64,000 bases of DNA from UBA12191 sp009937185 (lineage in GTDB: Bacteria; Planctomycetota; UBA8108; UBA1146), in NCBI GenBank assembly GCA_938075155.1, contig CALJGL010000006.1, positions 44,030 through 108,029 of the forward strand. Reading direction: 5' to 3'. The translations under genes and the position numbers were made by a program. The stretch's first letter is position 1. Each line of letters opens with the position of its first letter. Positions 1 to 9,595 of the stretch are shown here, piece by piece. The notes beneath the pieces were generated by a model that did not search any database, had not been told where the DNA came from, and worked only from the letters and a program-made list of their open reading frames with translations.

Positions 1-441
1 CTTTGTGCCACTCTCCTTGACCAACTCTCTACTTTTTTTCAATGCGTCAATATAATCGACAGCCGAAACAGTAATGGAATCTACTGACGGCCATTTTATT
101 AGCTGCTGACGAGCACTCATCATTATTGGTTGCAATGACAGCACTTCACCATTTTCGTGCCATTCGATTAATGCCTCGTCAAAATTGCCATTATGAAGAT
201 GGAAAATCTGATCTCTGACAAGTTTGACCGCTAATTGAATCTGCTCTATCTTGCCCGGAAATTTTTCGAGTGATTTTTCAATTGAAGGAACCAGCGTCAC
301 AAAGGGAGGCAAATTATTATCACTCGTAGGTGAGATCTCTATTTCTTCGGATACCTGAGCAAACCCAGCACCCATCGAAGCAAGAAAATTAAAGCTCCAG
401 ACGGTAACGAGAACTACAAGGAGTCGTTTCGTAAACTTCAT
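1..441 (-). CDS. Exported protein of unknown function (C-terminus cut by window edge)
   Basis: Reading leftward from the ATG at 441, the frame stays open for 147 codons to the window edge, so only the N-terminal part is visible. The protein begins MKFTKRLLVVLVTVWSFNFL and runs to an AQ that looks like a signal-peptidase I site near residue 29. An Asp-rich stretch follows, then mostly helical sequence with no family I recognise. An AGGAAAG Shine-Dalgarno lies about 10 nt upstream of the start. The gene is divergent from the riboswitch and thiC to its right. It is clearly exported, but no role can be assigned. Confidence 0.7.
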   Translation of the reverse strand, partial: MKFTKRLLVVLVTVWSFNFLASMGAGFAQVSEEIEISPTSDNNLPPFVTLVPSIEKSLEKFPGKIEQIQLAVKLVRDQIFHLHNGNFDEALIEWHENGEVLSLQPIMMSARQQLIKWPSVDSITVSAVDYIDALKKSRELVKESGTK

Positions 442-630
442 GACAACAGCTCTTTCCTAAAGGCCCACAATGACGATGCCCGCATGCAGAGTACCGGTTA
501 TACGGGTCTCTATTTTCATAGTACCCCCACCTCAATAAGTTTCGTAATCGACTTATAAACAAATACTCTCTGAATAGACGGAAGTCGTGCGAACCCTCGC
601 CTGAGTCCGGTTTGTCCTATATATTAATCG

Positions 631-713
631 TCTGCTCGGGGCGTACCTTATTTGAGGTACTGAGAAGAACCCGTTGAACCTGATCCGGATCATGCCGGCG
701 GAGGGAAAGCGGA
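631..713 (+). promoter_or_regulatory. TPP (THI-box) riboswitch upstream of thiC
   Basis: The conserved thiamine pyrophosphate aptamer elements are present in order: GGGG and the CTGAGA box at 660-665, then ACCC, then TGAACCTGATC at 675-685, then GGAGGGAAAGC up to 710. A P1 helix can be drawn between 631-636 and 708-713 with one G-U pair. The aptamer sits about 100 nt upstream of the thiC start. The spacer contains AGATCT-type self-complementary segments that could form an expression platform ahead of the AAGGAG ribosome site at 800-805. In known cases TPP binding shuts down thiC expression. The aptamer is secure; the exact switching mode is not. Confidence 0.93.
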
Positions 714-813
714 TCCAGATCACGATTCAGATCTGATTCCTGCTGAGATCTCTTCTGCTCCGACCTCGTCATGACGGAATTACCGTAAGCAAGTATCGCA
801 AGGAGCCACCTGC

Positions 814-2634
814 ATGTCGCACGAACAAAACTGGTCACTTCCTTTACGAGGAGCCACCAACCCTTCAACTCACGCCGATGGAACAAATCCAGGTTCCTTT
901 GCTAACCCACCCCAAATTGGCGGGCCACTCACTTTCTCATCTCCAGATACCCCCGGCATGCCACCGCCCTCCACTTTTACGGCATGGGATTTCTTACCTT
1001 CGGGATGGGTCATCGAATGCGCAACAAAAGAAACCGGCTGCGCGGGTCACAATCATCCAGAAATCGGCGAGCATATTCGAGCTGTTGCCCCCCTAGATTT
1101 TGAACCCATCACGCAACTAGAAAAAGCACGCCTAGGCTTGATCACTCCAGAAATGGAACGAGTGTCTGCCCGAGAAGACCACCTCACCGCCGCACAAATA
1201 AGAGATGAAATCGCTGCAGGTCGATTAATAATTCCAGCAAACATTCATCATCTAAACCATCAGCTAGACCCCATGGCCATCGGCAGAGCGAGTAAAACAA
1301 AAATTAATGCCAACATGGGAGCCTCTCCAGTTTCTTCCGGAACCGACGAAGAAGTCGAAAAATTACGGTGGTCGCAACGCTGGGGTGCAGACACGGCAAT
1401 GGACCTTTCCACCGGCGGTGATCTCGACGCTTGCAGAGAAGCCTTGATAAGAGAAAGTACAGTTCCTATTGGAACGGTACCGATTTATTCAATGATCATT
1501 GGCAGAAAGATTGAAGATCTCAATGAAGAGATAATTCTGGATATGCTGGAGCATCAAGCAGCCCAAGGCGTGGACTACTTCACCATTCACGCAGGCGTGA
1601 GACCCTGGCATCTCCCAGCAATCGAAAAACGATTGATCGGCATCGTCAGCAGAGGAGGGTCTCTTCTCGCCAAATGGATGATCACTCACGATCAAGACAA
1701 TCCAATGGTCACCTGCTTCGATAAGATCTGTCAAATCATGCGTCAACACGATGTCAGCTTTTCTCTTGGCGATGGTCTCCGTCCAGGAGGACTCGCAGAC
1801 GCATCCGATGAAGCTCAACTGGGAGAACTCTCAGAGATTGCGAAGCTCACCGAGATCGCTTGGACACATGGTGTTCAGGTGATGGTTGAGGGTCCGGGGC
1901 ATGTTCCTTTCGATCAAATTGAGTTCAACATGAAACTACAAAGACAGCTGTGCCACGGTGCTCCCTTCTACGTACTCGGTCCTTTGGTGACGGACATCTT
2001 CCCGGGTTATGACCACATCACCTCCTGCATCGGTGCTACAGCAGCGGGGTACCACGGAGCCTCGATGTTGTGCTACGTAACTCCCAAAGAACATCTGGGA
2101 TTACCGAAAGCGGATGACGTCAAACAAGGATGCATCGCCTATAAAATTGCAGCCCATGCTGCCGACGTCGCATTAGGTATACCGGGAACCCGGGATCGTG
2201 ATGATGAACTCACCAAAGCTCGCGCTGCGCTCAACTGGCAGAAGCACTTCGATTTATCATTCGACCCCGACACAGCACGAGCACTTCACGATGAAGATCT
2301 TGATGTCGATACAGATTTCTGCGCCATGTGCGGGCATGATTGGTGCAGTGTTCGTATTTCAAAAGAAATCCAACAATTCGCCAGTGGCAAAGCCGAAGGC
2401 TTCGATAGAGGAGCCGCTCTTCGAAGTGCTGCACTCACAGATGAACAAAAAGAAATCCTTGAGAAGCGTGGCATTCTTGATCCCGCAGAAATCCACAAAC
2501 TGGCGAGTAAAACTCACAAGGCAACCGGTGCAAATGAAGAAAAAGCTTCCTGTCACAGTGACCATGTCAGTGAAGAGCAGGCACGACAACTTCAAGCTCT
2601 AGATGCGAATGAAGAAGAAATATCTGCCTTATAA
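814..2634 (+). CDS. thiC: Phosphomethylpyrimidine synthase ThiC
   Basis: ThiC is the radical-SAM enzyme that rearranges aminoimidazole ribotide (AIR) into hydroxymethylpyrimidine phosphate, the pyrimidine half of thiamine. The 606-residue length fits the family. The central TIM-barrel segments are recognisable, for example NANMGASPVSS, the DLSTGGD stretch and VMVEGPGHVP. The C-terminal cluster motif CAMCGHDWC (about residues 502-510) supplies the three cysteines of the CxxCxxxxC [4Fe-4S] site. The ATG at 814 has AAGGAG eight nt upstream. The gene stands alone behind a TPP riboswitch, with no other thi genes in the window. It ends about 100 nt before a strong hairpin that separates it from the convergent phosphatase gene. 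Confidence 0.97.
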   Translation: MSHEQNWSLPLRGATNPSTHADGTNPGSFANPPQIGGPLTFSSPDTPGMPPPSTFTAWDFLPSGWVIECATKETGCAGHNHPEIGEHIRAVAPLDFEPITQLEKARLGLITPEMERVSAREDHLTAAQIRDEIAAGRLIIPANIHHLNHQLDPMAIGRASKTKINANMGASPVSSGTDEEVEKLRWSQRWGADTAMDLSTGGDLDACREALIRESTVPIGTVPIYSMIIGRKIEDLNEEIILDMLEHQAAQGVDYFTIHAGVRPWHLPAIEKRLIGIVSRGGSLLAKWMITHDQDNPMVTCFDKICQIMRQHDVSFSLGDGLRPGGLADASDEAQLGELSEIAKLTEIAWTHGVQVMVEGPGHVPFDQIEFNMKLQRQLCHGAPFYVLGPLVTDIFPGYDHITSCIGATAAGYHGASMLCYVTPKEHLGLPKADDVKQGCIAYKIAAHAADVALGIPGTRDRDDELTKARAALNWQKHFDLSFDPDTARALHDEDLDVDTDFCAMCGHDWCSVRISKEIQQFASGKAEGFDRGAALRSAALTDEQKEILEKRGILDPAEIHKLASKTHKATGANEEKASCHSDHVSEEQARQLQALDANEEEISAL

Positions 2635-2740
2635 AGACTTGCCTAATTTGCAACTACGATTTTTCAATGGAATCGCTACTGACAAAGCGACAGTTAACTA
2701 AAAACAGTCCCCGCAAGCCTGTCTCGCCGACAAGTGCAAA

Positions 2741-2780
2741 ATGTAACCCCCGCCTCGGACTTCCGAGGCGGGGGTTACAT
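2741..2780. terminator. Bidirectional hairpin between convergent genes
   Basis: A perfect inverted repeat has 19-nt arms at 2741-2759 and 2762-2780 with almost no loop. It lies between the 3' ends of thiC (+) and the PhoD-like gene (-). There is no long T tract, but the stem is very GC-rich and the position fits a shared terminator or 3'-end stabiliser. Confidence 0.8.
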
Positions 2781-2809
2781 CTGTATTTCACTCGAACTTT
2801 CAGAAATCT

Positions 2810-3901
2810 TCAGTTCTGAATCGAACTTAATGGAAAATTAACTTCCTGCAACTTTTCGCCACTCTCCGCATTGTGAATAGCTAATTGAATTTCTGCATCG
2901 ATACCTGAATTCCAATCAATATCGACTGTTCCGAAATTGACGCATCCTAATTTCTTTCCTTCGCGATACCTATTCGGCTCATCTCCGATGTTAAATGACG
3001 CATTCAATGAACTCGCGGTCAGTTCATAGATGGGGTAAGAAATTCCTGAATCTCTCTGCGGTAGTTTTGAAATCTCAGCGGCATGTCGGTCGCCACTGAT
3101 CACAATCACTCCTCCGGCATTCGTCGTCCTCAATAATGAGATCAACCGTTCTCTCTCAAGAGGCATGGTTAACCACGCCTCCCATGAGTGCTCTTCCGGG
3201 ATCAACTGAATGCTGCTCACCAACAAGCGCAGGCCTGCTGGCTCCTTCAATACCGTCGCCAACCATTTCCACTGTTCTTCTCCCAGCATTTGCTGATCTC
3301 GATCCGAAGAGGGGACATAAGGTCCATTCCAACCAGGAACTTCAGATCTTTCTAATTTCATCTCCGTTAACTCAGATCTGTGATAACGGGTATCCAACAA
3401 TATGACTTGGACTCTTCGGCCACTGGGACCATGGGTTGTTACTGCGTATACGCCTTCTCTAGACCTCCTCGCAGAATCTTCTGGCTCTTGAAGCCAGTCA
3501 AGAAACAACTTTTGAGACTGTTTCTTTATCGGGAAGTCTCTCCCCGCATCATTCTCGCCATAGTCATGATCATCCCAAGTTGCCAATAACTGAGTACTTT
3601 TTCGTAGCTTCGAAAAATCTGGATTCGAATCCAATATTTCCCAATCGCGCTTCAGCTTCTCGACATCTCTGGAATCGCCGTAGATATTATCGCCGCATAG
3701 AATAAGAAGATCAGGCTGAAACTTCATGATCGTTCGCCAGCAAGGCTGAGGTTTGTTTTGGTCAAGACAAGAACCGACAACGATACGTTGAGTTGATGGT
3801 GTTATTTTTGCGTCTTGTGCTGCAAGCCCAACATCTAGATATTGAAATGCCGTACCAACGATCGAACACATAACGAATATCGCAACAATGATGTAATTCA
3901 T
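2810..3901 (-). CDS. PhoD-like metallophosphatase, exported
   Basis: The 363-residue protein has an N-terminal hydrophobic signal (MNYIIVAIFVMCSIVG). It then shows the metallophosphatase blocks of the PhoD-like alkaline phosphatase/phosphodiesterase family: VVGSCLDQNKPQPCW, LCGDNIYGD, ATWDDHDYGENDAG, VILLDTRYHR and ISGDRHAAE. These blocks carry the Asp/His/Asn metal ligands. It probably hydrolyses phosphomono- or diesters outside the cytoplasm. The ATG at 3901 has AGGA seven nt upstream. It starts only 8 nt after the zinc-peptidase gene upstream, so the two are probably co-transcribed. The family is secure; the substrate is not. Confidence 0.88.
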   Translation of the reverse strand: MNYIIVAIFVMCSIVGTAFQYLDVGLAAQDAKITPSTQRIVVGSCLDQNKPQPCWRTIMKFQPDLLILCGDNIYGDSRDVEKLKRDWEILDSNPDFSKLRKSTQLLATWDDHDYGENDAGRDFPIKKQSQKLFLDWLQEPEDSARRSREGVYAVTTHGPSGRRVQVILLDTRYHRSELTEMKLERSEVPGWNGPYVPSSDRDQQMLGEEQWKWLATVLKEPAGLRLLVSSIQLIPEEHSWEAWLTMPLERERLISLLRTTNAGGVIVISGDRHAAEISKLPQRDSGISYPIYELTASSLNASFNIGDEPNRYREGKKLGCVNFGTVDIDWNSGIDAEIQLAIHNAESGEKLQEVNFPLSSIQN

Positions 3902-3909
3902 TTGAATTC

Positions 3910-4605
3910 CTAATTGCTAATTTTTTGAAGAGGTGGGCCCAGCCATAATTTTTCAAGGAGCTCATAAAGAACTACGTCATGTTTTTTTAATTCTACTTTT
4001 ACAAAAGGATAAAAATCATTAGTCCCAAAAAATGCTTCAGTACCTTCAGCAAAGTACTCTTTATGATTTGTCAAAGCATAGTGCTGAGCTAACTTTCCAT
4101 TGATATGAAGTACTTCTTCATATTCTCCAGATCTCTTAGCAGAGTTAAATGCTTTAATGACTTCCTCTTCACCAAAACTCAAATACTGATCATGCCAAGC
4201 GTGTGCCAATTCATGGAGCAATACCCAAGGCTGTGTATTAGATTTTTTTAAATTAATGAATCCCTGAACTTGAGGAATATGAACACACTTTTCAAGATCT
4301 TCGGCGTGACCATTGTTTTTCAACCACTTTCGACTCGGGTGGTACTGCATATTCTTCAACCCTGGCCGATCAAAATCGAGGACTATCTCTACTCGCCTGA
4401 GTTCTTCCACTCGCTGTGGTGGCAAGACCCAAGAAATATCTCCCAGTTGAATCTCTGCCAGCTCAAGAGCTTTCCGAGCCAACTGAGGATGGTCTTCTAA
4501 TAGCTTCTTCTCGACTCGAATATTCCAACCTTGCACCAAGTGTAACTCATGTGTTTCTGGCTCAGATGGCACATTCAACACCAATACCAACATCAATATG
4601 GACAT
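3910..4605 (-). CDS. HExxH zinc metallopeptidase-like protein (gluzincin type)
   Basis: This 231-residue protein carries LLHELAHAWHD around residues 128-138, a zinc-binding HExxH motif. About 60 residues later comes EYFAEGTEAFFG, whose glutamate could be the third zinc ligand, as in gluzincins of the lethal-factor/Mop type. A short hydrophobic N-terminus suggests export. The gene is AT-richer than its neighbours. It is followed after 8 nt by the PhoD-like phosphatase. The peptidase fold is well supported; the substrate is unknown, and such proteins in planctomycetes are often annotated only as hypothetical. Confidence 0.75.
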   Translation of the reverse strand: MSILMLVLVLNVPSEPETHELHLVQGWNIRVEKKLLEDHPQLARKALELAEIQLGDISWVLPPQRVEELRRVEIVLDFDRPGLKNMQYHPSRKWLKNNGHAEDLEKCVHIPQVQGFINLKKSNTQPWVLLHELAHAWHDQYLSFGEEEVIKAFNSAKRSGEYEEVLHINGKLAQHYALTNHKEYFAEGTEAFFGTNDFYPFVKVELKKHDVVLYELLEKLWLGPPLQKISN

Positions 4606-4746
4606 ATCAGACCTTCCCGCTTCTAAACTCTATTTTGACTCTTTATTTGCCCCTGAATAGCCACCTTGTGGAGGAGTATCAAGTTGACCGTAATCGGTGA
4701 CCGCTTACCTTACACATACAGTTTCATAAAGAATGGAGTTCCCGAA

Positions 4747-6066
4747 ATGATTCATCTCTGCAGTTCGAGACGTAACACGGTCCTCAGTTTTATTTTCCTG
4801 GTGCTAACGATTTCGTTTCTTTGCCCACCCGCCTTTTCGGGCGAACCCAACGCCATCACCTCATCTGAATCGGCAGCCGGCTGGATCAGTCTTTTCGATG
4901 GCGAATCGCCAAGAGGCTGGCGTGGCTATCGACAAGATAATTTCCCTACCAAAGGCTGGACTGTCGAGGACGGCTGGCTGCGTGTGGTCAAAGCCGGAGG
5001 AGGGGGTAATATCGTCACCATAGATCAATTCGATGACTTTATTTTAGAACTAGAATGGAAAACAGGAAAAGGTGCCAACAGCGGCATCATGTACCTCACG
5101 AATGAGAACAATGGCGCACCCTATGAATCAGCTCCCGAATATCAAATTCTCGACAGCGAAGATTTGACGAGTTCAGACAATACTTCCGCAGGTGGACTTT
5201 ACGGCCTCTACTCTCCGAAGAACAAAAAGCAGAACCCTACTGGTGAAATAAACCATTCTCGTATCGTTCATTGCGCGGGAAATGTCGAGCATTGGCTCAA
5301 TGGGGTCCGAGTTCTTACAGCTAAAATCGGATCACTTGATTGGAACCGGCGCGTTGCTAACAGCAAATTTGATGCATGGAAAGATTTCGGTACTGTCAAA
5401 AAAGGACACATCTGTCTTCAAGACCACAATGACAGTGATCTTTGGTACCGCTCAATTAAGATTCGAGAAATTCCAGCAACGGAAAGATGGCGCTATTCAG
5501 AAAAAAGCGAACTGCTCTTCAATGGTCATAATCTTGAAGGCTGGGATGCATTTCTCAAAGGAGATGCCACCAAAGACGATGTCTGGTCTGTCAAAGACGG
5601 CATCCTGATCTGCAAGGGAACCCCAGCCGGGTATATCCATACCCAGAAAAAGTATCAGGACTTTGTCCTAGAGCTTGATTGGCGCTGGGATCCGGAAACA
5701 AAAAAAGCAGGGAACTCAGGCGTTCTCTTCCGTCAAGTCGGCGAACATATGGTGTGGCCCCGCAGCATAGAGGCTCAACTGATGTCTGAAAATGCAGGAG
5801 ACTTCTGGTGTATTGAAGAATTTCCCATGACAACAAATCCCGACAGAACCAATGGTCGGAACACCAAAAAAACAGAAATGGCAGAAAACCCCGTCGGCGA
5901 ATGGAATCACTATGAGATCCATTGCATCGAAGGCGTTGTGACGCTGAGAGTCAATGGCAAGGTTTTGAATCAGGCCACGGACTGTTTGCAAGTTGCCGGC
6001 CCCATCTGTCTTCAGTCTGAAGGAACACCGATACAATTTAAAAACATTCGCATTCACATGCCCTGA
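4747..6066 (+). CDS. Tandem DUF1080 (3-keto-disaccharide hydrolase) exported protein
   Basis: Two copies of the DUF1080 beta-sandwich fill the mature protein, at roughly residues 40-235 and 255-438. Both show the family pattern (WISLFDGES..GWRGY and LLFNGHNLEGWDAF; NSGIMYLT and NSGVLFRQ; WNHYEIHC; terminal IRIREI/IRIH). The family contains 3-keto-glucoside hydrolases and is expanded in Planctomycetota. The start at 4747 is preferred over the upstream in-frame ATG at 4666. It has GGAG eight nt upstream and gives a clean signal peptide (MIHLCSSRRNTVLSFIFLV...AFSG). The protein is probably periplasmic. It stands alone on this strand. Confidence 0.85.
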   Translation: MIHLCSSRRNTVLSFIFLVLTISFLCPPAFSGEPNAITSSESAAGWISLFDGESPRGWRGYRQDNFPTKGWTVEDGWLRVVKAGGGGNIVTIDQFDDFILELEWKTGKGANSGIMYLTNENNGAPYESAPEYQILDSEDLTSSDNTSAGGLYGLYSPKNKKQNPTGEINHSRIVHCAGNVEHWLNGVRVLTAKIGSLDWNRRVANSKFDAWKDFGTVKKGHICLQDHNDSDLWYRSIKIREIPATERWRYSEKSELLFNGHNLEGWDAFLKGDATKDDVWSVKDGILICKGTPAGYIHTQKKYQDFVLELDWRWDPETKKAGNSGVLFRQVGEHMVWPRSIEAQLMSENAGDFWCIEEFPMTTNPDRTNGRNTKKTEMAENPVGEWNHYEIHCIEGVVTLRVNGKVLNQATDCLQVAGPICLQSEGTPIQFKNIRIHMP

Positions 6067-6173
6067 AATCTACACAGGATTAACCAAAACAAATAATTGT
6101 TCGCAAAAGGGCGACAAAGATCCTCAAATAAAAACATCAAGAAATTTAAGTAAACCAAACAGACGGTTGATGC

Positions 6174-6785
6174 ATGAAAAACAAAGATTACTGGAAAAAT
6201 TTTTATAGGGACGCCGAGAGCAAGTCGCTGACTATGCCCAGTGCGTTTTCTGATTTTGTCTTACAACAGTTATCATTACTGGAGTGGGATACAGAAAGAA
6301 CCTTAATCGATATAGGCTGTGGAAATGGTAAAGACTTGTTTTACATGCGCTCTAAAAACATTAACGCCTATGGCGTAGATATGAATTTAGAGTTGGATTC
6401 AGAATTTATTCAGAAAAACGACGCACTTAAGCTCAATGAGAAGCATGACGCATACTATATGAGATTTTTCTTACATACCCTTGAAGAAGAAAAGCTTGAT
6501 ATTTTAATGACTAATATCCATGAATGCATGGGGAACGACTCGCACATATTTATCGAGACTAGATCTGTTAAGGGAGTTACAGATAAAGAAAGAGAAGAAA
6601 CTTTCTTCAAGTCGAGTATTGGCGAAGCCCATTTCAGGATGCTTTACTCATTAAATTATCTGGAAGATAAATTTAAAGATAAATTTACCATTCTTTTTTC
6701 CGAGGAGTCTGATGAGTTCGCACCATTTAAGAATGAAAAACCCTATGTCATAAGATTAGTAATGAAAAAGAACTTAGACCAGTAG
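6174..6785 (+). CDS. Class I SAM-dependent methyltransferase
   Basis: The 203-residue protein has the SAM-binding motif I LIDIGCGNGKDLFYM near residue 45, followed by an acidic YGVDMN strand. That is the standard class I Rossmann methyltransferase arrangement. The opening KDYWKNFYRD and the motif spacing resemble small methyltransferases found in polysaccharide clusters. The gene is markedly AT-rich compared with thiC or mfd. The next gene to the right, on the opposite strand, carries a CDP-glycerol transferase domain that is similarly AT-rich, so the two may have arrived together. The substrate is unknown. Confidence 0.8.
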   Translation: MKNKDYWKNFYRDAESKSLTMPSAFSDFVLQQLSLLEWDTERTLIDIGCGNGKDLFYMRSKNINAYGVDMNLELDSEFIQKNDALKLNEKHDAYYMRFFLHTLEEEKLDILMTNIHECMGNDSHIFIETRSVKGVTDKEREETFFKSSIGEAHFRMLYSLNYLEDKFKDKFTILFSEESDEFAPFKNEKPYVIRLVMKKNLDQ

Positions 6786-7031
6786 AAGCTCTCGACAATA
6801 GCGCCGACATTACGTCGAGGACATTGGCAATAACACAAATAACCTGGTCGAAAATCGCGTGATTATCGACAAGCACCGACGACTATTCTGACCACTGATC
6901 AAGAGGCGATATTGCTTAATACTCAATAAATTAATTCTTCTTACTGTTCTGTGTTTTAAACGATTCGAAACACAACATTTCTTTAATATCCATACCACTC
7001 TTATATCCTGCTACGTAAAGAGTGTTGTCGA

Positions 7032-9506
7032 TTAACTGTTACCACAAACTTTCTTGTAGATGAGATCGCACGCTTGCCCTGTGTTATTTCCAATAACTAA
7101 TTTTCTTACAACTTCTCTTTTAATTTTCCACGATTCACTCTCTTCTTTGTTGTCAATTCGGAAAACTGCATTTTTCAGTTGTTTGAATTCCGTGCAGATA
7201 GGGCCAGGAAAAGTGGCTTCGATGTCATACGAAAAATCCCATTCGCGCGAGTACTCTACCAAATCAGGAGCGAAGCTAATTAAAGGCTTATTCATGATGA
7301 GGTAATCGAAAAACCCCCCAGAGTAATCAGTAATGAACAAATCCGTATTCTTAATCAGAATCTGCATTTCAGGATATTCGATCCCTGAACAATCGATTAA
7401 TCGCTCATCTTGAGGAAGATCGAGATCGTCATGACGATGATGCCCCCTAATTCCTAAGGCATAGCCTTTGTCTTCCAGGATCGATATGAACTCATTTAAC
7501 TCATCTTTGGAGAAGTGGCTAAACTTTGATTTCAGTCGAAAATCCCGAAATGTTGGAGCGAAAAGAGCCAGTTTTCTTCCGTTTAGCGATTTTTTTATTC
7601 GAAGATCATACGAACGTAAATCATCCGGAAGTGGATAATCCATGTGTAGCATGTCATTTCGCGGCAGGCCACTTGCGATCACTTTGGATACAGGCAACTT
7701 AAATGCTGCAGCCATAGCATATTGATCAATACTCGATGACGAAATCAGTAGTGAATACTGACTTAACTTTTTCAAGAAACTTCGACTCCGGTTTGGTCGC
7801 AAATAACCTATCGCTTTCAAGGGGATTCCATGCCAAAGATTTATGACGTGGCGATGGAAATCACCATGAGCAAAATTGTGGGTAAACACAGCTTCAGCTC
7901 GAATGAATGTAAGCCACGATCTTAGTTCGGCTTCACGTAATATGCTTATTTTTGAACCGTACATTGATCGTAATTCGGTGTCTGAGGTGTTACCTACTAT
8001 CAATATGGATACGTTTTTCTCTCCTCTATTGATGACATAATCAAAAAATGCTCTTTGATTTCCCGTCCAGTGTTTATCGGAGTGAATTGCGATCCAGTGA
8101 TTCTTCTTTGCCGGAATAACATATGACAACATCTTCACGATGCGCTTTGTAATGCTGTTTAATCGAAACTTGGAAGCGAGTAAGGGGCGTAACAACAATA
8201 CGCAAAAGATCACTGCTAATGCTGCTGGACCATTGGTAGGTTTTTTCATGATAAACACCACAGCGGTATAGACCGCTAGGGCGACTCGAATCAGAGGAAC
8301 CCATGGATACAGAGGCACCAAAAATGGCCGGGGAGTTTCCGGCTCTTTTTTCCTCAATATGAATATGGTTGCCGCCATGGGAAAATCGAGGATAAGAACA
8401 CACAGGCCGCTAAGAAGAAGCAAATCTTGCTTTTCAAAGAATAGAAATGCCACTGATACCAATAGAACCTGAAGGATCAAAGCGACTTTAGGAGTTCCCT
8501 TCTCAGACATTCGGCCCAATGCCTCAGGGAGCTCTCCGTCTTGAGCCAATCGCCAAGTAATCCGAGAAGACACTTGTAGGCAACTACTCAAGGTTGGAAT
8601 CAAAACAAGGACGAAGATGGCGTCGAACAATAGCGCCACTTGATCTCCAAATAGCACTCGTGCTGTATGCGTTCCGAGGTCAGGGATACCCTCTCCGTCT
8701 GCACCGATCATTTCCGCCGCAGGGGTCGCCCACAAAAATACAAGATTGACTAATAGATATAGAAGAGTGATGCCGCCTAAACCTACGATCAATGATCGAG
8801 GTATGTTTTTCCCTGGATTATCGATCTCCCCCGCCATCAAAACCACTGCGTTGAATCCAGCGAAGGCAAATCCAGCGTATAGGCTTGCAATAAATATTTT
8901 TTCGAGCCACTCCCAAGCGCTATGTGAGTTCTGCTCGTTTCCGGAATTCAAAGCAACAGCGAGATCTGTTTCTACTAAGTCGCCGATTCCCAATGCTCCA
9001 ATGCCAATAATTATGAAGCTGAGTATCAATACGACTTTGACGATTGTTGTGACGTTATTAAACACCACTCCCGTTTTTAAACCATTCAGATGCACCAATA
9101 ACAAAGCCACCAATAACGCCATAGCAGCGACTGTTTCATCTAGCCATGGAATAAGATTCGAAAGATGCTTGCCCATAGTACTGGCAATGAATGCACTGCC
9201 AATCGTCCAAGTAATCGGACCCGCAAGAAACCCAAATACGAAGCTGGCTGTCGCCCCCATCGCTCTGCGAACAAAAACGACTTCGCCTCCACTGCTGGGA
9301 ATCATCGCACTTAATTCAGCACTGGTAAGAGCGGAAAGGAACGCCATCAAACCAGCTAAAGCCACCGCTGCTAATATCGCCCAACCTTCGCCGAGGTCTG
9401 CGGCGAAGTGGCCGGTAGTCGTAAAAACACCCGCTCCCACAACAGTGGTGAATACAATCACTGAAGATGAGAAAAGACCCAGTTTGTTTTTTGATGTAGA
9501 TTCCAA
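7032..9506 (-). CDS. APC-family amino-acid permease fused to CDP-glycerol glycerophosphotransferase
   Basis: One uninterrupted 824-codon frame encodes two unrelated modules. Residues 1 to about 445 are a multi-spanning APC permease, with VVGAGVFTTTGH in the first helix, AGFAFAGFNAVV in the middle and RPFLVPLYPWVPL near the end. From about residue 465 a cytosolic CDP-glycerol:poly(glycerophosphate) glycerophosphotransferase-like domain follows. It shows the family signatures INLWHGIPLKAIGYL, LFAPTFRD and FITDYSGGFFDYLIMNKP. Such enzymes build teichoic-acid-like or capsular polymers at the membrane. The TTG at 9506 has only AGAAGA upstream. The 3' half is AT-richer than the 5' half. I know of no such fusion. 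A recent gene merger by insertion of foreign DNA is a plausible origin. Confidence 0.85.
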   Translation of the reverse strand: MESTSKNKLGLFSSSVIVFTTVVGAGVFTTTGHFAADLGEGWAILAAVALAGLMAFLSALTSAELSAMIPSSGGEVVFVRRAMGATASFVFGFLAGPITWTIGSAFIASTMGKHLSNLIPWLDETVAAMALLVALLLVHLNGLKTGVVFNNVTTIVKVVLILSFIIIGIGALGIGDLVETDLAVALNSGNEQNSHSAWEWLEKIFIASLYAGFAFAGFNAVVLMAGEIDNPGKNIPRSLIVGLGGITLLYLLVNLVFLWATPAAEMIGADGEGIPDLGTHTARVLFGDQVALLFDAIFVLVLIPTLSSCLQVSSRITWRLAQDGELPEALGRMSEKGTPKVALILQVLLVSVAFLFFEKQDLLLLSGLCVLILDFPMAATIFILRKKEPETPRPFLVPLYPWVPLIRVALAVYTAVVFIMKKPTNGPAALAVIFCVLLLRPLLASKFRLNSITKRIVKMLSYVIPAKKNHWIAIHSDKHWTGNQRAFFDYVINRGEKNVSILIVGNTSDTELRSMYGSKISILREAELRSWLTFIRAEAVFTHNFAHGDFHRHVINLWHGIPLKAIGYLRPNRSRSFLKKLSQYSLLISSSSIDQYAMAAAFKLPVSKVIASGLPRNDMLHMDYPLPDDLRSYDLRIKKSLNGRKLALFAPTFRDFRLKSKFSHFSKDELNEFISILEDKGYALGIRGHHRHDDLDLPQDERLIDCSGIEYPEMQILIKNTDLFITDYSGGFFDYLIMNKPLISFAPDLVEYSREWDFSYDIEATFPGPICTEFKQLKNAVFRIDNKEESESWKIKREVVRKLVIGNNTGQACDLIYKKVCGNS

Positions 9507-9595
9507 CTGATCTTCTTTTCCGTTTTTCTTCTCACTGTCCGGTCTGAGTCCGGGTGATACACTTCTGAGATACTCTGCATACCCCGGGAGATTTG

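Noticed and set aside
8746..9510. A 254-codon plus-strand frame opposite the permease
   Set aside because: It is the antisense shadow of membrane helices, with no conserved domain.
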